From: Nostoc sp. LPT
GTDB lineage: Bacteria; Cyanobacteriota; Cyanobacteriia; Cyanobacteriales; Nostocaceae
DNA length: 41,128 bases
NCBI RefSeq assembly: GCF_017115165.1
Contig: NZ_JABXKF010000022.1
Span: 1-41,128 of the forward strand
Direction of reading: 5' to 3'
This document shows, one piece after another, positions 25,727 through 33,819 of the stretch. The position numbers and the translations under genes are program-made. The stretch's first letter is position 1. Every line of letters starts with the position of its first letter. Below the pieces are notes generated by a model that searched no databases, was not told the DNA's origin, and was given only the letters and a program-made list of their open reading frames with translations.

Positions 25727-27747
25727 TGATTAGTGAGACTGTGATTATTGGTGGCGGCGTTATTGGTTTAGCGATCGCCATTGAACTAAAATTGCGCGGG
25801 ACAAACGTCACCGTGCTTTGTCGTGACTTTCAGGCTGCCGCTACCCATGCTGCCGCCGGGATGTTGGCACCAGATGCGGAAAACATCCCGAATGAGGCAA
25901 TGCGTTTCTTGTGTTGGCGATCGCGTACTTTATATCCCGACTGGACGCGCAAATTAGAAGAACTGACAGGCTTAAATACTGGCTACCGTCCCTGTGGTAT
26001 CCTCGCACCCCTCTTTGAAGAGGCAGGGAGGCAGGGGGGCAGGGGGGCAGGGGGAGCAGAGGAGCAGAGGAGCAGAGGTGAAAGTCTTTCCTCCTCATCT
26101 CCCTCATCCCCGGCTTACTGGTTAAACAAAGAGGCAATTCATCAATATCAGCCAGGATTGGGAGCAGAGGTAGTTGGTGGCTGGTGGTATCCTGAAGACG
26201 CACAAGTTGATAATCAAGCTCTAGCTCACGTATTGCGGACGGCAGCTGAGTCTGTTGGTGTTGAACTCAAAGACGGTATTATAGTAGAAGCATTTTTACA
26301 GCAGCAAGGACAAGTAGTTGGCGTGCAAACCAACGCTGGTATAATTCGCGCCGCTCACTATGTTTTAGCTTCAGGTGCTTGGTCAAATGAATTGTTACCG
26401 CTACCTGTGCTACCCAGAAAAGGACAAATGCTGAGTGTGCGGATACCAGAAGTTTCGCCGGAATTGCCCTTGAAGCGGGTTTTGTTTGGGCAGGATATTT
26501 ATATCGTACCAAGACGTGATCGCCTGGTTATTGGCGCAACAAGTGAAGACGTTGGCTTTATCCCCAACAACACTCCAGAAGGTATTCAAAAATTACTACA
26601 AGCTGCTATCCGGTTGTATCCCCAATTAAAGCATTATCCCATCCAGGAATTTTGGTGGGGATTTCGCCCAACTACCCCTGATGAATTGCCCATCCTGGGC
26701 ATTAGCCACTGTCAAAATTTAACCTTTGCTACGGGTCATTACCGCAACGGAATTCTACTTGCGCCCGTAACAGCCGCTTTGATTGCCGATTTAATCTTAG
26801 AACAAAAGTCTGACCCCCTACTTGCTGATTTTCACTATTCGCGCTTCCAGTCCAAGTCATCTACCTCCACCCCCATGCTGACTCACTCTGCCAATTTCTC
26901 CAACGGGCATAATACCACCCCACTTCCCACAGACGCGATTAATCACGTCTCTACCGATTCCCCATTGATTATCGCTGGCAAAACCTTCCAATCCCGCTTG
27001 ATGACGGGAACTGGTAAGTATCGCAGCATTGAGGAAATGCAGCAAAGCGTCGCCGCCAGCGATTGCCAGATTGTTACCGTAGCAGTACGACGGGTACAAA
27101 CCAAGGCTCCTGGACATGAAGGTTTAGCTGAAGCCTTAGATTGGAAGAAAGTTTGGATGTTACCCAATACCGCAGGTTGTCAAACTGCTGAAGAGGCAAT
27201 TCGGGTAGCGCGTTTAGGGCGAGAAATGGCGAAATTGTTGGGGCAGGAAGATAATAACTTTGTCAAGTTAGAAGTAATACCCGACCTTAAGTATTTACTC
27301 CCAGACCCGATTGGGACATTGCAAGCAGCAGAACAACTAGTTAAAGAAGGTTTTGCAGTATTGCCTTATATCAATGCTGACCCCATGTTAGCCAAGCGCT
27401 TAGAAGAGGTAGGTTGTGCTACAGTAATGCCTTTGGCATCGCCAATTGGTTCTGGACAAGGATTGAAAACAACTGCCAATATCCAAATTATCATCGAAAA
27501 TGCAGGTGTGCCAGTGGTGGTAGATGCTGGTATTGGTTCACCCTCAGAAGCCGCTCAGGCAATGGAATTGGGAGCAGATGCCTTATTGATTAATAGTGCG
27601 ATCGCTCTTTCTCCAAAACCAGCAGCAATGGCTCGTGCCATGAATTTGGCAGCAGTCGCCGGTCGTCTAGCATACCTTGCTGGCAGAATGCCTATTAAAG
27701 ATTACGCCAGTCCTAGTTCACCTCTAACTGGGACAATTACTAGTTAG
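25726..27747 (+). CDS. thiO-thiG: Bifunctional glycine oxidase ThiO / thiazole synthase ThiG
   Basis: A 673-residue fusion typical of cyanobacteria. The N-terminal part is an FAD-dependent glycine oxidase (ThiO) that supplies dehydroglycine: FAD motif GGGVIG (9-14), [35 protein letters not shown] and [14 protein letters not shown]. The C-terminal part, from about residue 412 ([19 protein letters not shown]), is thiazole synthase ThiG, which makes the thiazole ring of thiamine: [16 protein letters not shown], the Schiff-base lysine K514 in [29 protein letters not shown] and [29 protein letters not shown]. Residues about 97-128 of ThiO are a foreign, Gly/Ser-rich insertion from repeat DNA. A short Thr/His-rich linker joins the domains. 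All catalytic motifs are kept. Start ATG at 25726 lies directly in the repeat tract. Confidence 0.95.
   Translation: MISETVIIGGGVIGLAIAIELKLRGTNVTVLCRDFQAAATHAAAGMLAPDAENIPNEAMRFLCWRSRTLYPDWTRKLEELTGLNTGYRPCGILAPLFEEAGRQGGRGAGGAEEQRSRGESLSSSSPSSPAYWLNKEAIHQYQPGLGAEVVGGWWYPEDAQVDNQALAHVLRTAAESVGVELKDGIIVEAFLQQQGQVVGVQTNAGIIRAAHYVLASGAWSNELLPLPVLPRKGQMLSVRIPEVSPELPLKRVLFGQDIYIVPRRDRLVIGATSEDVGFIPNNTPEGIQKLLQAAIRLYPQLKHYPIQEFWWGFRPTTPDELPILGISHCQNLTFATGHYRNGILLAPVTAALIADLILEQKSDPLLADFHYSRFQSKSSTSTPMLTHSANFSNGHNTTPLPTDAINHVSTDSPLIIAGKTFQSRLMTGTGKYRSIEEMQQSVAASDCQIVTVAVRRVQTKAPGHEGLAEALDWKKVWMLPNTAGCQTAEEAIRVARLGREMAKLLGQEDNNFVKLEVIPDLKYLLPDPIGTLQAAEQLVKEGFAVLPYINADPMLAKRLEEVGCATVMPLASPIGSGQGLKTTANIQIIIENAGVPVVVDAGIGSPSEAAQAMELGADALLINSAIALSPKPAAMARAMNLAAVAGRLAYLAGRMPIKDYASPSSPLTGTITS
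26014..26109. repeat. G-rich repeat insertion inside thiO
   Basis: About 96 bases: GGCAGGGGGGCAGGGGGGCAG-type tract (26020-26055), a GAGCAGAG repeat (26054-26077), and a pyrimidine-rich right part (CTCCTCATCTCCCTCATCCC). Like the repeats in intergenic DNA at 2049-2066 and 3865-3910. It adds about 32 residues ([20 protein letters not shown] then SSPSSP) to ThiO without breaking the frame. Confidence 0.75.
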
Positions 27748-27751
27748 GGAA

Positions 27752-27825
27752 TAGGGTACAGGGTATAGCTTACAGAGGAATAATCTTTTCCCTGTAACCT
27801 GTACCCTATGACCTGTCACCTAATT
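27752..27825. repeat. Imperfect inverted repeat after thiO-thiG
   Basis: The left part (AGGGTACAGGGTATAGCTTACAG, about 27756-27776) pairs imperfectly with CCTGTAACCTGTACCCT (27792-27808) and is followed by related words. It may serve as transcription end of thiO-thiG or be another dispersed repeat. No long T tract. Confidence 0.5.
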
Positions 27826-27919
27826 CCAATCCCCAATGTAACGATTTATCTAGCAGTTTAAGACCAGATTTAGCATTTATGTAACATTAAATTAACGATA
27901 AAGATAAAGGAATTCATTC

Positions 27920-28099
27920 ATGCCCTATACCAATGAAGAAGGCGGTCTTCTGAATAATTTTGCCCGGGAACCAAAGGTTTATCAAGCAGAACCTCTCACG
28001 GAAGGGCAAAAGCGAACTTATATCCTACTAGGAATTGCCGCTACAGCTTTGGTTGCCGGCTTGATTCTAGTCGCCTTCTTTGTTTCTAAGAGCAGTTGA
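27920..28099 (+). CDS. psb34: Photosystem II assembly protein Psb34 (Ssl1498 family)
   Basis: A 59-residue protein, MPYTNEEGGLLNNFAREPKVY..., followed by one membrane helix (YILLGIAATALVAGLILVAFFV, about 34-55). The start MPYTxEEGGxLNNFAxEPKVYxAEP and the length match the Psb34/Ssl1498 family, a single-helix protein reported to bind the CP47 side of photosystem II assembly intermediates. A weak AAAGG site lies 9 bases before the ATG. A terminator follows. It is a short monocistronic gene and easy to miss because of its length. Family assignment is strong from the N-terminal pattern. Confidence 0.9.
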   Translation: MPYTNEEGGLLNNFAREPKVYQAEPLTEGQKRTYILLGIAATALVAGLILVAFFVSKSS

Positions 28100-28142
28100 T
28101 CGTAAAACATTTTAAGAAAACTTCATCTTATTTATAGTTTTT

Positions 28143-28182
28143 CAGGTTCCGATTTTAAGAGGGGCCTGCTTTTTTATTTTTT
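28143..28182 (+). terminator. Intrinsic terminator after psb34
   Basis: CAGGttCC (28143-28150) pairs with GGggCCTG (28161-28168) and is followed by a run of T interrupted by one A (CTTTTTTATTTTTT). It lies about 45 bases after the psb34 stop codon and is on the same strand. Confidence 0.7.
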
Positions 28183-28365
28183 GTTAAAATTGAACTGGGA
28201 ACGAAAGTATATAATTATACTTTATTATTCCGACTATAATTGAAGGCTCAATATATCCTCAGCCGCACAACATCTACTTATTAAAAATCATTTTTATTAT
28301 GAGTTTGGCCCACTTGAATGCACCCAGAAAGGTGATATCTACTATGTTTTGGCTCTTTAGCCGCT

Positions 28366-30579
28366 ATGAGCGTGAATGATACTGCACACAACAATAATTC
28401 TACTTGGAATCGGCAAGTATACCACCGCCTGAAACTTGCCTTAAGTCTTGGCTTACGACGACAAATTCTTCTAGCTGTATGCGATAATTTATACTTAAGA
28501 AATCAGGTAGCAGCCCGTTTGCATTCTACATTGGCTTATCCTGTCGGACAGGTGCTATATCAATCATCAAATGCTCAGGAAAATAGCACTCCAGCTTATC
28601 CGCGATTAGTCACGTTGCGTTTGAATTTAAACGATCCCAATCCCATAATCCAGATTAATCAATGGTTGACTAATTATCCACCGCCAATTATTGGGGCATC
28701 AAAAGATACTCCTGGTAGACCTTTTCCAGTACCAGCATTTCAGATTGTCGGCGTGGAGCATCTTACGAAGCAACCAGTTGCGACACAGCGTTTATTTTTG
28801 CACTATCTCCGCTTAAGCGAACAATATTTCTCTACACAAGAATCCAGCCGATTCCTAGAATCTAATTTGCTGTTGTGGATACCACGTCCTTGGTTATCGG
28901 CTATCAAGCAATCAGCACCACAGTTTTGGCGTTGTCGTACTGGCGTATTTATGTTTGCTGGAGAACCCACACCAGCAACTCAGAATTTGGGCTATCCAGA
29001 ACGTTTTTCTAGTTCTAGAAGCTTAGATTTGGGGAATATTGAGCAGTCAATTCTAGATGAATCAGCTAACCAAGCAGAACTCAAAACCGCAGCCACCGAG
29101 TTCAAGTTTGATAAGAATTCTGATTTCCCAGTAGAGATACAAGGGAATCGCGTACACAAAACTGAGGAAGTTTCACCATCAACAGCGGATTTATTGAAGG
29201 CTACGCCACAACAACAGGAATCTACAAATCGGTCTGGTAGTGGGAGTAATAATCAATCGCTGTCATCTTTATCTTATATTAGCAGTGAGTTAACGGAGCT
29301 AGTAATAGCAACAATAAATACAAGTATTGCTCAAAATACAGAGGATTCCTTACAACCACAGCAGATTTTATTGGAGATTCAAGAATTACACGAAAATCTT
29401 GTTTCAGAGGAAATACTGGCAGAGGCCTATCATCGCTTGGGTACTTTATACCGTCTTCGCATTGAGCAAGGAGAGGCAACTTTAGAAAACCTGATGGTGG
29501 CAATTATTGCCTATCAGGAGGCAATTAGTTATGACGAAAGCTCACCGCAACTTCCAGATATCTTGAATGATTTGGGTACACTCTACTGGATGCTATACCG
29601 CACACCACCCAATTCTGAAGAGGGACAAACTTATATAGAGCAGGCAATAGAATTTTATCAGTTGGCGTTAAAGATGATTTCGCCCCAGACACATTCGGAA
29701 ACTTACGCTCGTGTACAAAATAATTTGGGGACAGCCTATGGTGATTTAGCTCGTTTCTCTCACCCATCTGAAAATTGGCAGCAAGCAATTTTCGCTTACA
29801 GTGAAGCACTTAGCCACCGTACAGCTGATATGGATTCATTAAAGTATGCGGCTTGCCAAAATAATTTGGGTACTGCCTACTGGCATTTAGGGCAATACAA
29901 TCAACCGATTGTGCATTTAAAGAAAGCGATCGCAGCTTACAATGAAGCGCTTGCACACTACAACCCTGAAGAGGAACCGCTGAAGTATGGCATGATTCAA
30001 AACAATATCGGTACTGCGTGTTGGAATCTGGCACAATACGAACAACCTGCCCAAAATCTCCAGTTAGCCATAGATGTTTATAGCGAAGCTCTTAAGTATC
30101 GCACTCCAGCTAATGTTCCCAGTGCCTGCGCCGCTACACAAAATAATCTGGGTACTGCCTACTGGCATCTAGCAAACCTATCTGAAACTACTCAAGAGGC
30201 ACGGCAAAAATATCTGCAATTATGTATCAGCGCTTACGAAGAAGCTATCGCTTTGGCTCACTCACTTAGCGGTACTTCTTTAAGTTTTGATTTGCTTGCC
30301 TCTCACAATAACCTGGGACTAGCACATTATCAGCTAGTAATAGATAAGTCTTTTAATGGCGACAAAGCGACACGCTCTCAACACTTAGAAGTAGCATTAG
30401 ATAACCATTTGCAAGCCTTAAACGGATTAATTAAACAACCAGAGGCTTATCAGACAACCTTCACTTATGTGGTGAAAACTATTCGTGCTTTTCATAATGA
30501 ATTAGGCATACAGGGGCAAAATCTGGCTTTATCTAAAGTTCCTAGCCAGTTGTTGCCAGAGATTTTGTCAAAATTATGA
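28366..30579 (+). CDS. Cyanobacterial TPR-repeat protein
   Basis: A 737-residue protein with three parts. Residues 1-200 form a folded N-terminal domain of unknown function (RQVYHRLKLALSLGLRRQILLAVCDNL..., then HLTKQPVATQRLFLHYLRLSEQYF). Residues about 200-335 are a Ser/Glu/Gln-rich linker. From about 345 to 715 come tetratricopeptide repeats, visible as NNLGTAYGDLARF, NNLGTAYWHLGQY, NNIGTACWNLAQY, NNLGTAYWHLANL and NNLGLAHYQL, repeated every 45-50 residues, longer than the canonical 34 because of inserted loops. The role is unknown; TPR regions mediate protein contacts. Start at ATG 28366; an upstream ATG at 28344 with a good ribosome binding site begins a 12-codon frame that overlaps this start. 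Conserved in filamentous cyanobacteria by my recollection. Confidence 0.85.
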   Translation: MSVNDTAHNNNSTWNRQVYHRLKLALSLGLRRQILLAVCDNLYLRNQVAARLHSTLAYPVGQVLYQSSNAQENSTPAYPRLVTLRLNLNDPNPIIQINQWLTNYPPPIIGASKDTPGRPFPVPAFQIVGVEHLTKQPVATQRLFLHYLRLSEQYFSTQESSRFLESNLLLWIPRPWLSAIKQSAPQFWRCRTGVFMFAGEPTPATQNLGYPERFSSSRSLDLGNIEQSILDESANQAELKTAATEFKFDKNSDFPVEIQGNRVHKTEEVSPSTADLLKATPQQQESTNRSGSGSNNQSLSSLSYISSELTELVIATINTSIAQNTEDSLQPQQILLEIQELHENLVSEEILAEAYHRLGTLYRLRIEQGEATLENLMVAIIAYQEAISYDESSPQLPDILNDLGTLYWMLYRTPPNSEEGQTYIEQAIEFYQLALKMISPQTHSETYARVQNNLGTAYGDLARFSHPSENWQQAIFAYSEALSHRTADMDSLKYAACQNNLGTAYWHLGQYNQPIVHLKKAIAAYNEALAHYNPEEEPLKYGMIQNNIGTACWNLAQYEQPAQNLQLAIDVYSEALKYRTPANVPSACAATQNNLGTAYWHLANLSETTQEARQKYLQLCISAYEEAIALAHSLSGTSLSFDLLASHNNLGLAHYQLVIDKSFNGDKATRSQHLEVALDNHLQALNGLIKQPEAYQTTFTYVVKTIRAFHNELGIQGQNLALSKVPSQLLPEILSKL

Positions 30580-31023
30580 ATCCCATTCTTCCGTATAGCA
30601 CAGAGAATGTCAAAAAACTGTAACTTGATATAAACTTGACAATTCATCAGGAAGCCGAGTAAGGTAGCGATGTCTACGACGGGCTACAGCTACGCAATTA
30701 CTAGACTTCTTGCATAAATCAAAAAAAGAATCCCACTCCGCCTTTGACTTACGTCAAAGTCTCCACTATTGCTGGAAATGGCGTGTTAGGGAACTTTTTG
30801 CAAGAGGTTTACCGTTTTACTAATTACAAACTAATAAAGTATATTTTAACAACCCATAATTTTAACTTAATCAATATAAATTATTCATTAAATTATTTTG
30901 AAATGCACATAAATTTTTTATAAAAAATACAATAAGACGTTGGCGTATTTTCCGTAAATTTACTAAGGTAGATTGAAGACCTAAGTGAAAGAAACTCCAG
31001 AATGATAATTAAAACCTAGAATT
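30580..31023. other. Intergenic region with a decayed MITE-like element
   Basis: Between the TPR gene and the PEP-CTERM-type gene. It contains the element at 30702-30811 and otherwise A+T-rich DNA with no coding frame of protein character. Confidence 0.5.
30702..30811. mobile_element. Decayed MITE-like element, relative of the one at 33.5 kb
   Basis: Begins TAGACTTCTTGCA(TAAATC) and ends TTTTTGCAAGAGGTTTA, about 110 bp. Inside, the left sequence (TAAATCAAAAAAAGAATCCCACTCCGCC type) and the right GTGTTAGGGAACTTTTTGCAAGAGG match the ends of the element at 33490-33784. The terminal repeats are no longer identical to each other (mismatches in the outer 5 bases), so this copy is degraded. No transposase. 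Confidence 0.7.
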
Positions 31024-31740
31024 ATGAAACTCAGTTTTGTTTTGGCTACTGCTATATCTAGCTTTTTTGTGAGTTCGACCACAGGATTTGGTTTCTCCGG
31101 TCAAGCACGAGCTCTAACTTTTTCTGGCATCTCTAGTGCAACATGGGGAAAACCGACTCCAGGAAGCACCGATACTAATCCCATATATACAGGTGTGGGA
31201 AGTAACACATTTACTTGGGGTCAAGCTAATTTGTCGTCAGGACTTCCAAATAAACTAACCTCTAATGGAACTTCATTTTCTGCGGACATTAACTCTGTAT
31301 TCAAAATAGCTGATTTAAGTTACTTTAATGGAAAGATAGTCCCCGAAACAGGCATTGGATTTGTACCTTTAAATCTCAATGTATCTTTCAGCCCTCCTGT
31401 GGGAACCAGCCAAGTTTTTGACTTTAACTTGCGTTTAGTAAATACACCTAACGACGCAAAAGATCCTGAAAAGAGTGCAGACTTAGTATTTTTAGATACA
31501 AATTCGAGTAATGGCAGTTTCACCTTTGGAAGTAATAAATATACCCTTGAGTTAACCGGTTTTAATCTAGACGGTCGCCAGATAAGTATTAAGGCTCTTG
31601 AAGAAGCTACAACTACAACAGCTATTTATGCCAAAATCAAAACTATACCCGAATCTGCGCCACTGGCGGGTTTATCCTTGCTAGGGATATACCTGATATC
31701 TCGTAAAAATTCTTGGAAAAAAAATACTAAGAGCCTATAA
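31024..31740 (+). CDS. Choice-of-anchor K domain protein with PEP-CTERM-like sorting signal
   Basis: A 238-residue exported protein. The N-terminus is a signal peptide (MKLSFVLATAISSFFVSST, cleavage probably after ARA). The body is beta-rich with the pattern of the choice-of-anchor K domain (LTFSGISSATWGKPTPG, SNTFTWGQA, NLNVSFSPPVGTSQVFDFNLRLVNTPND, LELTGFN). The C-terminus is a sorting tripartite tail: PES (IPESAPLAG), a hydrophobic stretch LAGLSLLGIYLIS, and basic RKNSWKKNTK. This is the PEP-CTERM arrangement, which sends proteins to the cell envelope or extracellular matrix by an exosortase. Its ligand is unknown. It is monocistronic by position. Confidence 0.85.
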   Translation: MKLSFVLATAISSFFVSSTTGFGFSGQARALTFSGISSATWGKPTPGSTDTNPIYTGVGSNTFTWGQANLSSGLPNKLTSNGTSFSADINSVFKIADLSYFNGKIVPETGIGFVPLNLNVSFSPPVGTSQVFDFNLRLVNTPNDAKDPEKSADLVFLDTNSSNGSFTFGSNKYTLELTGFNLDGRQISIKALEEATTTTAIYAKIKTIPESAPLAGLSLLGIYLISRKNSWKKNTKSL

Positions 31741-32041
31741 ATATGACTTATTCAAAACCCTTGTAGAAACGTAGCACTACTACGTCTCCACATTATTTTT
31801 CATCAGATGTCTAATTTATAGAAATAGGCAATAGGGAATAGGAAACAGAGAAAAAGATAGATAGGTACTGAGTCTTGTTCAAAAATTAAATAGGAGTCCT
31901 AATATAGTAATCCGATTTGATTTTTGAACTTATACCAATTCAAAAAAAATCAAAAATTTTGACGATAAAAATGTAGAGACGCGATTTGTCGCGTCTCTAC
32001 AAGGGTTTACCGTTTTTTGATAGACGCGATGAATTGCGTCT
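31741..32041. other. Convergent gap with several inverted repeats
   Basis: Between the convergent PEP-CTERM-type gene and site-2 protease gene. Besides the 12-bp palindrome at 31973-32000 it contains an imperfect hairpin near 31769-31791 (GAAACGTAG/CTACGTCTC) and GACGC...GCGTC near 32022-32040. Together these probably terminate transcription from both sides. Confidence 0.55.
31973..32000. repeat. Perfect 12-bp inverted repeat (GTAGAGACGCGA)
   Basis: GTAGAGACGCGA (31973-31984), loop TTTG, then TCGCGTCTCTAC (31989-32000), a perfect stem. GTAGAGACGCGATTNNTCGCGTCTCTAC is a common dispersed palindrome in filamentous cyanobacteria by my knowledge, and here it sits between convergent genes. Confidence 0.8.
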
Positions 32042-33166
32042 TTATGCAGGGTTAGGTTGGGTTCGGCTTTGAAGTAGCTGGATAATTGCAGCTTTTTCTA
32101 AGATTCCAACTAGGACGCCATTCTCACGAATCACGGGAAGCACAGATAGTTTTTGTTGTTCGAGTAACTGCATGACTTCCAGCAGAGGTTGATCTGATTG
32201 GACTGTGGTAGATTCAGTAATTGGTCGCATGACTTCTTTGACTTGAGTTTCTGACCACAGTGCTGTAGGGATGGTTCTTAAATTATCAACTGCGATCGCA
32301 CCTACTAATTGTCCATCATCATCAGTCACTAAGAACCGATGCCAGTTTTGCCCACTTATGACTCGCTCATCGGCAAACTCTCTCAAGGTAAGATTAGCAG
32401 ATACAATCGGGCTGTCATGAGTTACAGCATCCTCGACTGTCAAACCTGTGAGTTTTTCTTGCACTCTGGCAAATTGAGCCGAATTACCAGCATTTTGCAA
32501 CAAGAAGAAGCCAATTAACAAATTCCAGAAGTTACCGGAGTTGCCAAATAATAGTAGGGGAAGTACACCTGAAAGAATTGCTACCCAACCAAATATTTGT
32601 CCAACTCGACTCGCAAAGGTTACACCTTTATAAGGATTACCTGTAATCTTCCAAACAATGGCTTTCAGTATATTTCCACCATCTAAGGGCAAGCCAGGAA
32701 TCAGGTTAAATAGAGCTAATGCTAAGTTAACAGAAGCTAGAACACTAAGAATTGCAGCTAACGGCCCTGATGCAGCAGTAGTAACACCAATAGCTGTAAC
32801 CATGCCGCATAGTATTAAGCTTACTATTGGCCCAGCGATCGCTACCCAGAAAGCTTCACCTGGGGTTTTCGATTCTTTTTCTAAGCTTGCTAAACCGCCA
32901 AATATAAACAGCGTAATGGATTTGACATCAATTCCCTGACGAATCGCAACAAAACTGTGGCCTAATTCATGGGCGACGACAGAGGCAAATAACATTAGCG
33001 CTGTCATCAATCCTAGTAGCAAAGCTAATCCCGCAGACAATTGGGGAAATTGCGCCGCCAGTCCACTGCTATAGCTCCAAGTTACCAAACCCAGAACTAA
33101 AAACCATGACGGATGGATATAGAAGGGAATTTCGAAGAGATTACCAACGCGAATTGTGCCATTCAT
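32042..33166 (-). CDS. Site-2 protease family (M50) metallopeptidase with CBS domains
   Basis: A 374-residue intramembrane zinc protease. The M50 core has HELGH (residues 66-70) within LFASVVAHELGHSFVAIRQG and the aspartate site in NLIPGLPLDGGNIL (Asp162), both in hydrophobic segments. Further helices are FWVAIAGPIVSLILCGMVTAIG and GWVAILSGVLPLLLFG. The C-terminal half (about 245-370) holds two CBS motifs, LTVEDAVTHDSPIVSANLTLREFAD and VKEVMRPITESTTVQSDQPLLEVMQLLEQQKLSVLPVIRENGVLVGI, which bind adenosyl ligands and control activity. This fusion is typical of cyanobacterial site-2 proteases, which cut membrane-bound regulators. I choose ATG 33166 with an AAAGGTG site 8 bases upstream; a GTG at 33175 would add three residues. 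Confidence 0.93.
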   Translation of the reverse strand: MNGTIRVGNLFEIPFYIHPSWFLVLGLVTWSYSSGLAAQFPQLSAGLALLLGLMTALMLFASVVAHELGHSFVAIRQGIDVKSITLFIFGGLASLEKESKTPGEAFWVAIAGPIVSLILCGMVTAIGVTTAASGPLAAILSVLASVNLALALFNLIPGLPLDGGNILKAIVWKITGNPYKGVTFASRVGQIFGWVAILSGVLPLLLFGNSGNFWNLLIGFFLLQNAGNSAQFARVQEKLTGLTVEDAVTHDSPIVSANLTLREFADERVISGQNWHRFLVTDDDGQLVGAIAVDNLRTIPTALWSETQVKEVMRPITESTTVQSDQPLLEVMQLLEQQKLSVLPVIRENGVLVGILEKAAIIQLLQSRTQPNPA

Positions 33167-33325
33167 GTCGTTCACCTTTAATTTCAGCTTCGAGAGGTTT
33201 GCTTTCGTCCTTCTCGATGTTTTTATTGTAACGAAAGGTTAAGAGATTTTAATCTTGATGGCGGTAGTGGTGTCCGTCTGTAAAGGTGTGGTTATTGGTA
33301 ATATTGCGAGCAAGAGTAATGACAA

Positions 33326-33472
33326 TGTAAGCTGACGCATTAACATTGCAAGCCGACGCATTAACATTGCAAGCCGACGCATTAACAATGTAAGCCGACG
33401 CATTAACAATGTAAGCCGACGCATTAACAATGCAAGCCGACGCATTAACAATGTAAGCCGACGCATTGGCAT
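33326..33472. repeat. Seven-unit 21-bp tandem hairpin array, second copy of the family
   Basis: Seven units of TG(C/T)AAGCCGACGCATTAACA(A/T), the same 21-bp family as the array at 21661-21870 but with GAC instead of AAC/ACT in the centre and with C-to-T changes at position 3. Inverted arms AATG(C/T)/GCATT persist. It lies about 160 bases upstream of the site-2 protease start and in the same orientation relative to the minus-strand gene as the first array has to ackA. Confidence 0.95.
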
Positions 33473-33489
33473 TTTTTTGGCGAAGGTAT

Positions 33490-33784
33490 TAGACCTCTTG
33501 CATAAATCAAAAATAAAGAACCCCACCCCGCATTTGAGTAAAGCAAACGCTCCCTCCCCAAAGCATCGGCTACCGTGTACACACAAGTCGAATTACCCCC
33601 CTTAATCCCCCCGATGTATTGGGGGGAAACAGAAATCCAGTTCCCTCCCCAATACGTACGGGGAGGGTTAGGGTGGGGTAAAACCTTGGTTAATCAGCTA
33701 TTTCAGACTTGTGTGTACAACGTAGCCCCAAGGCATCGGGGAGGGGTTGGGGGTGGGGTGTTAGGGACTTTTGCAAGAGGTCTA
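33490..33784. mobile_element. MITE-like element with perfect 13-bp terminal inverted repeats
   Basis: Starts TAGACCTCTTGCA (33490-33502) and ends TGCAAGAGGTCTA (33772-33784), perfect inverted repeats of 13 bp beginning and ending with TA. A TA duplication on insertion is known for IS630/Tc1-type elements, so it may be mobilised by such a transposase; none is encoded here. About 170 bp in its middle belong to a second element, so the host element is only about 125 bp, like its relative at 30702-30811. Confidence 0.8.
33569..33736. mobile_element. Second miniature element nested in the MITE
   Basis: A perfect 14-bp inverted repeat TGTACACACAAGTC (33576-33589) / GACTTGTGTGTACA (33716-33729) that extends outward to GCTAC (33569-33573) and GTAGC (33732-33736) with two mismatches, giving arms of 21 bp. 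The interior (about 125 bp) has G/C-rich palindromic words such as CCCCCC...GGGGGG and GGGGAGGGTTAGGGTGGGG. It interrupts the MITE between the halves that match the relative at 30.7 kb. Confidence 0.75.
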
Positions 33785-33819
33785 TTGAGAAGAGCAAAAA
33801 TATTCTCAAGTAACTCTCA

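Larger units (their letters stand above)
33167..33819. other. Gap filled with repeats and mobile elements
   Basis: Between the site-2 protease and rhodanese genes, both on the minus strand. It holds the seven-unit 21-bp array (33326-33472), the MITE-like element (33490-33784) and the second element nested in it. The open frame 33239-33586 on the minus strand is an artefact of the array. Confidence 0.8.

Noticed and set aside
33239..33586. Minus-strand gene of 115 codons
   Set aside because: It consists of the second 21-bp array plus mobile-element ends and shows no protein character.
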